Source: Ciceribacter ferrooxidans (GTDB lineage Bacteria; Pseudomonadota; Alphaproteobacteria; Rhizobiales; Rhizobiaceae). Taken from it: a stretch of 64,000 nucleotides of DNA. This document shows, one piece after another, positions 56,143 through 64,000 of the stretch. The stretch covers positions 186,001 through 250,000 of the forward strand of contig NZ_SDVB01000311.1 of the NCBI RefSeq assembly GCF_004137355.1, written 5' to 3'. Under the pieces are notes generated by a model. That model worked only from the letters and a program-made list of their open reading frames with translations. It made no database searches and was not told the DNA's origin. The translations under genes were made by a program, and so were the position numbers. Positions within the stretch are counted from its first letter, which is position 1, and each line of letters opens with the position of its first letter.

Positions 56143-57309
56143 ATGAACACTGATCGTATCCTTCGCGCGGAAACCATCCTGCCTGAGGAGGCCGACGCTT
56201 TGCTGGTCGGTCGCGTATGGTCGAATGCCGCCGGCGGCCCCTGCCCCGTCCTCGTCTCGAACAGCCGAATTCTGGATCTGACGTCGCTGGCAGCCACCAT
56301 GGCGACTTTGCTCGACGCCGAAGATCTGATTGCGAGACTGCGCGAGCCGAGGGCCTTCCCCGACCTCGGATCGGTCGACGATTTCCTGGCTGGTCGCGAA
56401 GGGATCCTGCTCGCACCTGTCGACCTGCAGGCAGTCAAGGCCGCAGGGGTGACCTTTGCCGACAGCATGCTGGAGCGCGTGATCGAGGAGCAGGCCAAGG
56501 GCGACGCGCTCCGCGCTCAGGAAATCCGCTCACGTCTGGCACCCGTTCTCGGAGACAGCCTACGCGGTCTCGTTGCGGGCTCGCCGCAGGCCGCGAGTGT
56601 GAAGGCTCTGCTTCAGGAAATGGGTCTGTGGTCCCAGTATCTCGAGGTCGGTATAGGACCCGATGCCGAAATCTTCACAAAGGCCCAGCCGATGTCTGCC
56701 GTGGGCTGCGGCGCGCTTGTCGGCCTTCATCCGATCTCCTCCTGGAATAATCCGGAACCCGAAGTCGTTCTCGCCGTTCGGGCCGACGGGCGGATCGTCG
56801 GCGCAACACTCGGCAATGACGTCAACCTGCGCGACGTCGAGGGACGGTCGGCACTTCTGCTCGGGAAGGCCAAGGACAACAACGCCTCCTGTGCGATCGG
56901 GCCGTTCATCCGCCTGTTCGACCAAGCTTTCACGGTCGAAGACCTGCGGCGCGTGAAGGTAGCACTCACGGTAGAGGGCGAAGACGGCTTCCAGATGTCA
57001 GGTGAAAGTCCGATGGAAGCAATAAGCCGGTCCCCTGAGAACCTGGTGTCCCAGATGCTGAACCGCAGCCACCAGTACCCGGACGGCGCGGTACTCTTCC
57101 TCGGCACCATGTTCGCACCTGTGAAGGACCGCCACGGCGCTGGTCTCGGCTTTACCCACGAAATCGGTGACCGCGTCGAAATTTCGACACCAAAGCTCGG
57201 CCGCTTGGTGAACTGGGTGGAACGCAGCGACGCCTGTCCGGAATGGACCTTCGGCACGACCGCCTTGATCCGTAATCTGGCTGCTCGCGGCCTTCTGGAC
57301 AGGGTTTGA
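56143..57309 (+). CDS. FAH-fold 2-keto-3-deoxy-aldonate dehydratase-like protein
   Basis: A 388-residue protein of the fumarylacetoacetate-hydrolase superfamily. The C-terminal catalytic domain (about 200-370) has metal ligands in EPEVVL, and the highly conserved NDVNLRDVEGRSALLLG and KDNNASCAIGP elements. This length and these elements match the XylX type, which dehydrates 2-keto-3-deoxy-pentonates to 2-oxoglutarate semialdehyde. It would act after the IlvD-type dehydratase. It heads the operon with the TRAP transporter, under operator site B. The GGAGAG-like ribosome binding site is moderate. Confidence 0.85.
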   Translation: MNTDRILRAETILPEEADALLVGRVWSNAAGGPCPVLVSNSRILDLTSLAATMATLLDAEDLIARLREPRAFPDLGSVDDFLAGREGILLAPVDLQAVKAAGVTFADSMLERVIEEQAKGDALRAQEIRSRLAPVLGDSLRGLVAGSPQAASVKALLQEMGLWSQYLEVGIGPDAEIFTKAQPMSAVGCGALVGLHPISSWNNPEPEVVLAVRADGRIVGATLGNDVNLRDVEGRSALLLGKAKDNNASCAIGPFIRLFDQAFTVEDLRRVKVALTVEGEDGFQMSGESPMEAISRSPENLVSQMLNRSHQYPDGAVLFLGTMFAPVKDRHGAGLGFTHEIGDRVEISTPKLGRLVNWVERSDACPEWTFGTTALIRNLAARGLLDRV

Positions 57310-57314
57310 AGGCG

Positions 57315-57848
57315 ATGCAGAAGATAATTGATACATTCTATCGCGTCCTGGAAGTGCTGCTGATCTTCTTTCTGTCGGCGATGGCGGTGATGGTCTTCGT
57401 CAACGTGGTCATGCGGTATGGCTTCAATTCCGGCCTCAACGTTTCCGACGAACTCTCGCGCTATTTCTTCGTCTGGCTGACGTTCGTCGGCGCCGTCGTG
57501 GCATTTCGCGAGCACGCACATCTCGGCGTTGAGACCCTCGTCGTGCTGTTCGGCCGCAAAGGCCGGATCATCTGCATGATCCTCTCGAACATCATCATTA
57601 TTGCGGTATCGGCAATCTTCTTCTGGGGCACCTGGAAACAGGCACCTATCAATGCCAGCATGACCTCGCCGGTCACCAAACTGCCGATGATCTGGGTTTA
57701 CGGAATCGGCTTCTTCACCGGCGCCGGCGTCGTGTTGATCGCGCTCGAACGCCTTTTCCGGCTGCTGACAGGCCGTGTCACCGAGGAAGAGATCTCCGCC
57801 TTCGTCGGAGAAGACATGTCGCTTGAGCATCTGTCGGAGCGCGCCTGA
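57315..57848 (+). CDS. TRAP transporter small permease (DctQ type)
   Basis: A 177-residue inner-membrane protein with four helices (about 12-32, 47-65, 84-105, 127-148), the DctQ layout; length and the RYGFNSGLNVSDELSRY element are typical. An in-frame TTG at 57306 overlaps the FAH stop and is possible too. It works with the large permease and the binding protein that follow. Confidence 0.92.
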   Translation: MQKIIDTFYRVLEVLLIFFLSAMAVMVFVNVVMRYGFNSGLNVSDELSRYFFVWLTFVGAVVAFREHAHLGVETLVVLFGRKGRIICMILSNIIIIAVSAIFFWGTWKQAPINASMTSPVTKLPMIWVYGIGFFTGAGVVLIALERLFRLLTGRVTEEEISAFVGEDMSLEHLSERA

Positions 57849-59125
57849 TGACCTTGCTCGTCTTCATTGTCTCTCTGCTCGGTGCCATGGCGGTCGGCGT
57901 CCCGGTGGCCTTCGCATTGATGTTCTGCGGCGTCGTGCTCATGTGGTCCATGGGCATGTTCAACACCCAGATCATCGCCCAGAACATGATCGCCGGTGCG
58001 GATACCTTCACCCTGCTCGCCATTCCATTCTTCATTCTCGCCGGTGAGCTGATGAATGCCGGCGGTCTGTCGCGGCGCATCATTGATTTCGCCATCGCCT
58101 GCGTCGGTCACATCCGCGGCGGCCTCGGCATTGTCGCGATCATGGCCGCAGTCATCATGGCCAGTATTTCGGGCTCCGCGGCCGCCGATACGGCAGCGCT
58201 CGCCGCCATCCTCATTCCGATGATGGCCAAGGCCGGCTACAACGTACCGCGTTCCGCCGGCCTTATCGCCGCCGGCGGCGTCATTGCCCCGGTCATCCCG
58301 CCGTCGATGGCCTTCATCGTCTTCGGCGTCTCCGCCAACGTGTCCATCACCCAGCTGTTCATGGCGGGTATCGTCCCCGGGCTGTTGATGGGCATCGCGC
58401 TGGTCGTCACCTGGCTGCTCGTGGTGCGCAAGGACAAGATCGAGGCCCTGCCGCGCGCCCCGATGAAGGAACGCGTTCGTGCGACGGGCCGGGCGCTCTG
58501 GGCACTCGGCATGCCGGTCATCATTCTCGGCGGCATCAAGGCCGGCATCGTGACACCGACGGAAGCGGCCGTGGTCGCGGCCGCCTATGCCCTCTTCGTC
58601 GGCATGTTTATCTACCGGGAACTGCCGCCCAGAGAGCTGCCGCATGTCATTCTTCAGGCAGCCAAGACGACGGCCGTCATCATGTTCCTGGTGTGCGCGG
58701 CGCTCGTCTCAGCGTGGCTGATCACAGCAGCGAATATCCCCGCCGAGATTACCGGATACATCGAGCCCCTCATCGACCGCCCGACCCTGCTGATGATCGT
58801 CATCATGCTCGTCGTGCTGGTCGTCGGGACAGCGCTCGACCTGACTCCCACGATCCTGATCCTGACGCCCGTGCTGATGCCGATCATCAAGCAAGCGGGG
58901 ATCGACCCGGTCTATTTCGGCGTTCTGTTCATCATGAATACCTGTATCGGCCTGCTGACCCCACCTGTCGGCGTCGTGCTGAACGTCGTCAGTGGCGTCG
59001 GCCGCGTGCCGCTCGGCAAGGTGACTGTCGGCGTCGCGCCCTTCCTGCTCGCGCAGGTCATCGTTCTCTTCACCCTCGTCATGTTTCCAGATCTGGTCAT
59101 CGCACCGGCACGATGGCTGCACTGA
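57848..59125 (+). CDS. TRAP transporter large permease (DctM type)
   Basis: A 425-residue, about twelve-helix permease that catalyses sodium-coupled uptake. The repeated glycine-rich elements (MNAGGLSRRI, PVIPPSMAFIV, GLLTPPVG) are typical of DctM. Its ATG overlaps the small-permease stop by one base (TGATG). Confidence 0.95.
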   Translation: MTLLVFIVSLLGAMAVGVPVAFALMFCGVVLMWSMGMFNTQIIAQNMIAGADTFTLLAIPFFILAGELMNAGGLSRRIIDFAIACVGHIRGGLGIVAIMAAVIMASISGSAAADTAALAAILIPMMAKAGYNVPRSAGLIAAGGVIAPVIPPSMAFIVFGVSANVSITQLFMAGIVPGLLMGIALVVTWLLVVRKDKIEALPRAPMKERVRATGRALWALGMPVIILGGIKAGIVTPTEAAVVAAAYALFVGMFIYRELPPRELPHVILQAAKTTAVIMFLVCAALVSAWLITAANIPAEITGYIEPLIDRPTLLMIVIMLVVLVVGTALDLTPTILILTPVLMPIIKQAGIDPVYFGVLFIMNTCIGLLTPPVGVVLNVVSGVGRVPLGKVTVGVAPFLLAQVIVLFTLVMFPDLVIAPARWLH

Positions 59126-59171
59126 CTACGGTCAAGACTTGCGACTTCATCCAACTCAATGGGAGGATACC

Positions 59172-60179
59172 ATGAGAAGACTGCTACTTGCCACGACTGC
59201 CATTGCCTTCGCATGCGCCGCCGCCGCGCCGGCATTCGCCGAATATAACGACCGCAATATTCGCGTTTCCAACGGAATCAACGCCGACCATCCGGTCGGG
59301 AACGGCATCGAAGCGATGCAAAAGTGCCTGGATGAGAAGTCCGGCGGCAAGCTGAAACTGACGGCTTTCTGGGGCGGCGCGCTCGGCGGCGATCTGCAGG
59401 CGACCCAGGCTCTGCGTTCGGGAGTACAGGAAGCTGTCGTAACCTCCTCATCACCCCTCGTTGGCATCGTTCCGGCACTCGGCGTCTTCGATCTGCCCTT
59501 CCTCTTCGCCAGCAACGAGGAGGCGGATGCCGTCATGGACGGCGAATTCGGCGACCTGCTCAACCAGAAGCTCGAAGCAGCCGGCTTGGTAAACCTCGCC
59601 TACTGGGAGAACGGCTTCCGCAATCTTTCAAATTCGAAGAAGCCGGTGGCCAAGTGGGAAGATCTCGAAGGCATGAAGGTCCGCGTCATGCAGAACGACA
59701 TCTTCCTCGACACCTTCCAGAATTTCGGTGCCAACGCGACACCCATGGCCTTCGGCGAAGTCTTCTCCGCGCTCGAAACCAAGGCCATCGATGCGCAGGA
59801 AAATCCTTACGTCACGATCGACACCTCGAAGTTCTATGAGGTGCAGAACTACGTCAGCGAGACGAAGCACGCATATACGCCCTTCTTGTTCCTCTTCTCG
59901 AAGGCAATCTTCGACACCTACACCCCGGACGAGCAGTCGGCGCTTCGCGAGTGCGCCGTTGTCGGTCGCGACGTTGAGCGGAAGGTCATCCGCGAACTGA
60001 ATGAGAAGTCGCTCGAGAAGATCAAGGCAGCCGGCGTCGAGGTCAACACGCTGTCTCCCGAAGAGTATGCCCGCATGCTCGAGAAGTCGCAGGTGGTCTA
60101 TGAAAAGCACAAGGAGACGATCGGCGCCGAAGTCGTTGATCGGGTGCAGAACATTCTGGCCGACATGCGCAAGAAATAG
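59172..60179 (+). CDS. TRAP transporter solute-binding protein (DctP type)
   Basis: A 335-residue periplasmic binding protein with a signal peptide (cleavage near residue 23, AFA|E). The conserved carboxylate-binding arginine is in MKVRVMQN (about 150), and the EAIDAQENP-like segment (ETKAIDAQENPY, about 200) matches DctP proteins for sugar acids. The ATG at 59172 has GGGAGG upstream; the reading from 59139 adds a non-signal-like prefix. A terminator follows. The ligand is probably a C5 or C6 sugar acid. Confidence 0.93.
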   Translation: MRRLLLATTAIAFACAAAAPAFAEYNDRNIRVSNGINADHPVGNGIEAMQKCLDEKSGGKLKLTAFWGGALGGDLQATQALRSGVQEAVVTSSSPLVGIVPALGVFDLPFLFASNEEADAVMDGEFGDLLNQKLEAAGLVNLAYWENGFRNLSNSKKPVAKWEDLEGMKVRVMQNDIFLDTFQNFGANATPMAFGEVFSALETKAIDAQENPYVTIDTSKFYEVQNYVSETKHAYTPFLFLFSKAIFDTYTPDEQSALRECAVVGRDVERKVIRELNEKSLEKIKAAGVEVNTLSPEEYARMLEKSQVVYEKHKETIGAEVVDRVQNILADMRKK

Positions 60180-60203
60180 ATAGGACCTCCTCCCTGGAGC
60201 ATG

Positions 60204-60245
60204 GACCCGCGGGAGCCCTTCGAGAGGGCAACCGCGGGTCTTCTC
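60204..60245 (+). terminator. Terminator after the TRAP operon
   Basis: GACCCGCGG / CCGCGGGTC with an internal GCCCT / AGGGC hairpin, followed by TTCTC. The U-run is short. It overlaps the last codon of the convergent DMT gene. Confidence 0.7.
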
Positions 60246-61164
60246 ATTCAGGGACCGCGGGCAGGACAGTGTCCTGCTTCTTGAGCTGACGCTCGCGGAA
60301 GAAAATGAAGAGGCCGGAGGCGATAATCAGCCCAGCACCGATCATCATGCTGATACGCGGCACGTCACCGAAGAACATCCAGCCGAAGACGACAGCCCAG
60401 AGAAGCAGCGTATACTGAAGCGGCGCCACTGTTGCCGCGTCGGAGATCTTGAGCGCACGATTGACCAGCATGTGGGCCGCCATGGCAACGATACCCAGCA
60501 GCCCGAGCAAGAAAAGATCGCGAATCGAGGAGACCGGCGCCCAATCGAACGGGGAGAAGGCGAGACCGGCGAGTCCTGCTCCCACAATCTGGAAAAAGAC
60601 GAGTGCGCGGTCGGGTGTATTGCGCAGGCCACGTCCCGAAAGCATCATGAAGGCAAAAGCGGCACTGCCGATGATCGAGATGAGTGCGGGCAGTGTGAAC
60701 ATCGCGCGTGACGGCTCCAGTGCGATTATGACGCCGAAGAAGCCGATCGCGATTGCGCTCCAGCGCCGCCAACCCACTTTCTCACCCAGCAGGAGCGGAG
60801 ATGCGGCCGCGACGTAGATGGGTGCGGCAAGCCAGTAGGTCATCACGTCTGCGAGCGGCAGATACATGACGGCGTAATAGAAGCAGAGTATCTCGACCGT
60901 CGAGAATACCACGCGAAGGACTTGCATCGATGGCCGCTCCACCTTCCTCAGCGACGGCATCCCGCCCCTCCAAAGGAACGGCGAGAGCACGAGAAGGGCA
61001 GCGATGCTCCGGATAAGGACCACCTGGCCCAAGCCATAGCTGGAGAGGAGCCACTTGCCCATGGCGTCGTTCAGTCCGAAGAGAAGCATGCCGAGCAGCA
61101 TGACCAAAGGCCCTGCAATGGCAGGCATACGGGTGCTGGGTGAAAGGACAGGCGACGTCGACAT
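60244..61164 (-). CDS. DMT superfamily permease (EamA type)
   Basis: A 306-residue protein with ten hydrophobic helices in two EamA repeats (about 15-140 and 155-285). Members export or import small metabolites; several are near sugar-acid genes. The ATG at 61164 has AGAGGAT upstream. It lies 32 bases after the MR-fold dehydratase stop, so the FadR, dehydratase, DMT order forms one operon. Confidence 0.88.
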   Translation of the reverse strand: MSTSPVLSPSTRMPAIAGPLVMLLGMLLFGLNDAMGKWLLSSYGLGQVVLIRSIAALLVLSPFLWRGGMPSLRKVERPSMQVLRVVFSTVEILCFYYAVMYLPLADVMTYWLAAPIYVAAASPLLLGEKVGWRRWSAIAIGFFGVIIALEPSRAMFTLPALISIIGSAAFAFMMLSGRGLRNTPDRALVFFQIVGAGLAGLAFSPFDWAPVSSIRDLFLLGLLGIVAMAAHMLVNRALKISDAATVAPLQYTLLLWAVVFGWMFFGDVPRISMMIGAGLIIASGLFIFFRERQLKKQDTVLPAVPE

Positions 61165-61196
61165 TTTATCCTCTGCGTTCGTGCCGGAAAGGCACT

Positions 61197-62399
61197 TCAA
61201 ATGCTCGCCGCACTGGAGCGGCGACGCGAAACCGTGAAGGCTCGCTCAAGATTCGGATGAAGCTCCATTCCAAGTCCGGGACCGGGAGGAACGGTGATCA
61301 TGCCGTTGCGGACCTCGGGAAGAGCTGTAACCAGATCTCGATACCAGGTTCGATAGAAGGCCCGGACGCTTTCCTGCACGAGTGCATTCGGTGCGTTGAG
61401 CGACAAGTGGGTCGAGGCGCACAGGACGACCGGGCCGGTGCAGTCGTGCGGTGCGACCGGCAGGTGCCAGGCCTCGGCCATGGCGGCGATCTTGCGAGCC
61501 TCTGACAGGCCACCGCACCAGGAAATGTCGAGCATAACCACGCCCGCCGCCCCTGTTTCGAGCAGATCGCGGAAGGCCCAGCGGGAGCCGAGCGTCTCCG
61601 AGGCCGAGATCGGCGCCGGCGAGGCGGCCGCGTAGCGCACGAGGCTGGAGAGGCTATCCATCTTGATCGGGTCCTCGTGCCAGAACGTCTGAAAAGGCGT
61701 GAGCGCCTTTGCGATCTGCATCGCTGGCAAGAGCTGCCACATAGAGTGGAATTCGACCATGATATCCATGCGGTCGCCGACGGTCGCCCGGATCTTCTCG
61801 AAAGGTCCCAGCGCCTGCTTGAGGTCCGGCATCGATATGTACTGACCGCGCGTCTTCTCTGCCGCCGCATCGAACGGCCATATCTTCATCGCGGTAATCC
61901 CCTCCTCCAGCAAGGAGTGGGCAAGTTCGTCAGCGCGATGCAGGAAACCGTTCAGATCGTCATAGTCGCGCCCCTCGCTCAGGCCGTAATTTGCAGTGGT
62001 CTGACCGGTCGTCTTCTTAATGTACTCGGTTCCGGCACAGGTGTTGTAAGTGCGGATCTCCCGCCTGGTGAAGCCTCCGAGCAACTGGGCGATCGGCTGA
62101 CCTGTCACCTTGCCGAATATATCCCAGAGCGCGATGTCGAAAGCGGAATTACCCCGCACTTCGGCGCCCGACGAGCGAAAGCCGAGATACCCGACGAGAT
62201 CCGCTGCAAGTCGATCGATCTCCAGCGGATCGCGACCGATGACCCGGGGCGCGACATATTCGTGCACGTAGCTCTCAACGGTTTCCGCGCCGAAGAAGGT
62301 CTCCCCCAGACCCGTGATGCCTTCGTCCGTGTGAACCAGAAGCCAGAGCAAATTGGCGCGTTCGGCGACGCGCACAGTTTCGAGTGCCGTTATCTTCAT
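61197..62399 (-). CDS. Mandelate racemase/enolase superfamily sugar-acid dehydratase
   Basis: A 400-residue enolase-superfamily protein. The capping domain is followed by a TIM barrel with a KIWPF strand (about 171-175). Metal ligands are the glutamate of EFHSMW, that of HEDPIK and that of SASETLGS. The histidine in EFH and the HD pair in APHDC would be acid/base residues, as in GalD-like acid-sugar dehydratases. This points to a dehydratase rather than a racemase, with the substrate an aldonate or aldarate. It is co-transcribed with a FadR regulator and a DMT permease. It is the second, unrelated dehydratase of the region. Confidence 0.87.
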   Translation of the reverse strand: MKITALETVRVAERANLLWLLVHTDEGITGLGETFFGAETVESYVHEYVAPRVIGRDPLEIDRLAADLVGYLGFRSSGAEVRGNSAFDIALWDIFGKVTGQPIAQLLGGFTRREIRTYNTCAGTEYIKKTTGQTTANYGLSEGRDYDDLNGFLHRADELAHSLLEEGITAMKIWPFDAAAEKTRGQYISMPDLKQALGPFEKIRATVGDRMDIMVEFHSMWQLLPAMQIAKALTPFQTFWHEDPIKMDSLSSLVRYAAASPAPISASETLGSRWAFRDLLETGAAGVVMLDISWCGGLSEARKIAAMAEAWHLPVAPHDCTGPVVLCASTHLSLNAPNALVQESVRAFYRTWYRDLVTALPEVRNGMITVPPGPGLGMELHPNLERAFTVSRRRSSAASI

Positions 62400-62409
62400 C
62401 GAATTTTCC

Positions 62410-63135
62410 TTAGATCAATCCGGCAATCAGAAGCGCCTTTGTACTGTCGTCGAAGTGCCGGTTCATGAGATCGACGGCCATCCTCGGATCGCCGGCGGCG
62501 ATTGCCTCGGCCAGTTCCACATGCAGGCGGACCACGGCCCGCCGATCCTCGTCGCGCACCCGGCTGCGCCAGCCAATGGGCCAGGTTTCACGCATCACCC
62601 CGCGGAAAGCTCCAACGACCAGTGCAAAAACCGGGTTGCGCGACGCTCGGGCGATGGCGAGATGGAAGGCGATATCGTGTTCCATGACCAAGGAAGGCTC
62701 GTCGAAATCCTGTTCCATCGCCCGGGCGTGGGTGAGTATCTCGCGCGCTTCTGCATCGGTGCGGCGAAGCGACGCGAGTGCAACCGTGCGACCTTCGATA
62801 GTTCGGCGAGCGTCAAAGATGTGCTGCACGCCGATCTGATCAGTGATGACGCCGTGTGCCATCATCATGGCCATCGTCTCGTCGTCAAGTTGCGCGACGG
62901 TCGGACGCTTCCCTGCTCCGAGATCGACCAGACGAAGGGCCGCAAGAGAGCGAAGCGCCTCTCGCACAACTGTACGGGAGACATGAAGTTCTCTGGTAAG
63001 CACGGATTCTGCCGGAAGACGATCGCCAGGCCTCAACGCATTCTCCCGGATGAACCGAGTGATCGCCGTCATCGTGACAGCGACAAAGTCACGGGATGAT
63101 GTCGTGGCCGGTGGCAAGATGGTACCCTGATCCAA
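62410..63135 (-). CDS. FadR-subfamily GntR regulator, second of two
   Basis: A 241-residue regulator. A winged helix (about 20-82; GDRLPAESVLTRELHVSRTVVREAL) and an FCD domain (about 105-225) are complete. The start is a TTG at 63135 with AGGAG at six bases, and no ATG is close. It should control the dehydratase/DMT operon it heads and respond to a sugar acid. It is only distantly like the first FadR regulator. The direct repeats at 63145-63168 are a possible self-operator. Confidence 0.88.
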   Translation of the reverse strand: MDQGTILPPATTSSRDFVAVTMTAITRFIRENALRPGDRLPAESVLTRELHVSRTVVREALRSLAALRLVDLGAGKRPTVAQLDDETMAMMMAHGVITDQIGVQHIFDARRTIEGRTVALASLRRTDAEAREILTHARAMEQDFDEPSLVMEHDIAFHLAIARASRNPVFALVVGAFRGVMRETWPIGWRSRVRDEDRRAVVRLHVELAEAIAAGDPRMAVDLMNRHFDDSTKALLIAGLI

Positions 63136-63446
63136 ATGAGTCTCCTATAATTTTGGAAAAGCTATAATACAGGATGGAAAAAACCTAGCCCGAATGTTTG
63201 CAGCAACAGTGCCGATGTTCATCGCTCTCAGAAGACGGGTGGCCGTGCGGTCACATCAGCTTCGGCGATCTTCAGAACTCACCCAGCAGCAGCTTTCTGG
63301 CGATCTTGGGTAAGCGAACATCCTGCGATCGTACAGACAGGACGATGGCAGAAACGCCGTTGTGTGAGCGGTTGCGAGATGCCACTATTTCCGTCGAGAG
63401 TGCCGACGCGCGACGTCCGGCAATACACTCCAGAGAGGGACCTTTG
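63136..63446. other. 311-base divergent intergenic region
   Basis: It carries promoters for the FadR operon (minus) and the ABC binding-protein gene (plus). The only structure I see is the pair of direct repeats near the FadR end. No small gene is evident. Confidence 0.5.
63145..63168. repeat. Direct repeats upstream of the second FadR regulator
   Basis: CTATAAT occurs at 63145-63151 and 63162-63168, a period of 17 bases. It may be an operator or promoter element of the minus-strand operon. Confidence 0.35.
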
Positions 63447-64000
63447 ATGATCAACGCCTTTCAGGCGGCCAGACGCCGTCTGTCGAACGGACTCCTGTTC
63501 ACTTTCTTGGTCTCGGCGAGCCTTGCAGCGCCGGCGTCTGCACTCGCCGGAAAATCCGAAAGGTCGCTGGTCCTCGGCATGGCAATCGAGCCGATCGGGC
63601 TTGACCCCACGATCGCCGCTCCCGTCGCGATCGGGCAGGTTACGTGGCAGAACGTCTTCGAAGGTCTCGTCACCATCGACCGCGACGGTAACATCAAGCC
63701 TCAACTCGCAAAGAGCTGGAGCATTTCCGCCGATGGACTCGCCTATACCTTCAAGCTGCAGCGCAACGTGACCTTTCACGACGGCGAGACGTTTGATTCT
63801 GCCGTTGCGAAAGCATCCCTGGAACGCGCCCGGGGCGCCGACTCGGTCAATCCGCAGAAGCGCTTCTTTGCGTCGATAGCTACAATCGAAACCCCGGACG
63901 CGGAGACGCTCGTCCTGAAGCTGAGGGAGCCGGCCGGCAGTCTGCTCTACTGGCTCGCATGGCCGTCATCCGTGATCGTGGGAACCAGGACCGCTGAAAA
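63447..64000 (+). CDS. ABC transporter solute-binding protein, family 5, cut by the window end
   Basis: The first 184 codons of a peptide/nickel-type (DppA-like) periplasmic binding protein. A signal peptide (about 1-34, ending SALA) is followed by the family 5 start with VLGMAIEPIGLDPT and TWQNVFEGLV, then FKLQRNVTFHDGE. The ATG at 63447 has GAGAGGGA upstream. The permeases and ATPases expected next lie outside. It is divergent from the sugar-acid genes, so it may be a separate system. Confidence 0.92.
   Translation, partial: MINAFQAARRRLSNGLLFTFLVSASLAAPASALAGKSERSLVLGMAIEPIGLDPTIAAPVAIGQVTWQNVFEGLVTIDRDGNIKPQLAKSWSISADGLAYTFKLQRNVTFHDGETFDSAVAKASLERARGADSVNPQKRFFASIATIETPDAETLVLKLREPAGSLLYWLAWPSSVIVGTRTAE

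Noticed and set aside
1-64000. tRNA or rRNA genes, insertion sequences, phage genes, CRISPR arrays
   Set aside because: I looked for their usual signs (cloverleaf arms, transposase motifs, regularly spaced repeats) and saw none I could support.

Overview
The window reads as a chromosomal segment of an alphaproteobacterium of the family Rhizobiaceae (Sinorhizobium/Ensifer, Rhizobium or a close genus). The grounds are the GC-rich coding bias, which produces many long antisense shadow frames, and a set of typical rhizobial genes: cyclic beta-1,2-glucan synthase (ndvB) and exporter (ndvA), a poly-3-hydroxybutyrate block (phaB, phaA, phaR), a tetrameric-type pyruvate carboxylase, an ExpR-type LuxR regulator, a CarD regulator and a SUV3-like helicase. 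I see no rRNA, tRNA, insertion sequence, phage gene or CRISPR array. The species cannot be fixed from sequence reading alone. Region 1 (1-6629, minus): the first 2,209 or so codons of a large type I polyketide synthase (KS-AT-DH-degenerate MT/pseudo-KR-ER-KR), cut by the window edge. Region 2 (6.8-12.5 kb): a minus-strand housekeeping block (SUV3-like helicase, S4/Hsp15-like protein, seven-iron ferredoxin, CarD) followed by two tiny plus-strand envelope genes. Region 3 (12.7-22.9 kb): PHB synthesis and its regulator, ribosomal protein L32, a glutathione S-transferase-like protein, MtgA, a short-chain prenyl diphosphate synthase, HisC, a LysE-type exporter, an OmpA-like lipoprotein and IspG. 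Region 4 (23.1-33.8 kb): a two-component molybdenum hydroxylase (IorAB type), an MFS transporter with a LacI-type operator, a YgaP-like protein with an RND efflux pair, and an M20 amidohydrolase divergent from a TetR regulator. Region 5 (34-49 kb): ndvB, pyc, expR and ndvA lie together. They combine periplasmic glucan synthesis and export, anaplerosis and a quorum-sensing receptor. Region 6 (49.1-63.1 kb): an accessory-looking sugar-acid catabolic region. It holds an SDR of the gluconate 5-dehydrogenase type, an L-arabinonate-type IlvD/Edd dehydratase, a 3-hydroxyisobutyrate-dehydrogenase-like enzyme, a DenD-like dehydrogenase, a GlcD-type flavin oxidase, two FadR-type regulators, an FAH-fold dehydratase like XylX, a TRAP transporter, a DMT permease and a mandelate-racemase-fold dehydratase. 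Two related operator-like motifs at 53.65 kb and 56.07 kb suggest that the first FadR regulator ties three transcripts into one regulon. The substrate is not settled, and no aldehyde dehydrogenase is present to complete a Weimberg-type route. The window ends inside a family 5 ABC solute-binding protein. Starts were chosen by ribosome binding sites where possible; several genes (pyc, ndvA, the SDR, the second FadR regulator, the HIBADH-like gene) appear to use TTG or GTG.
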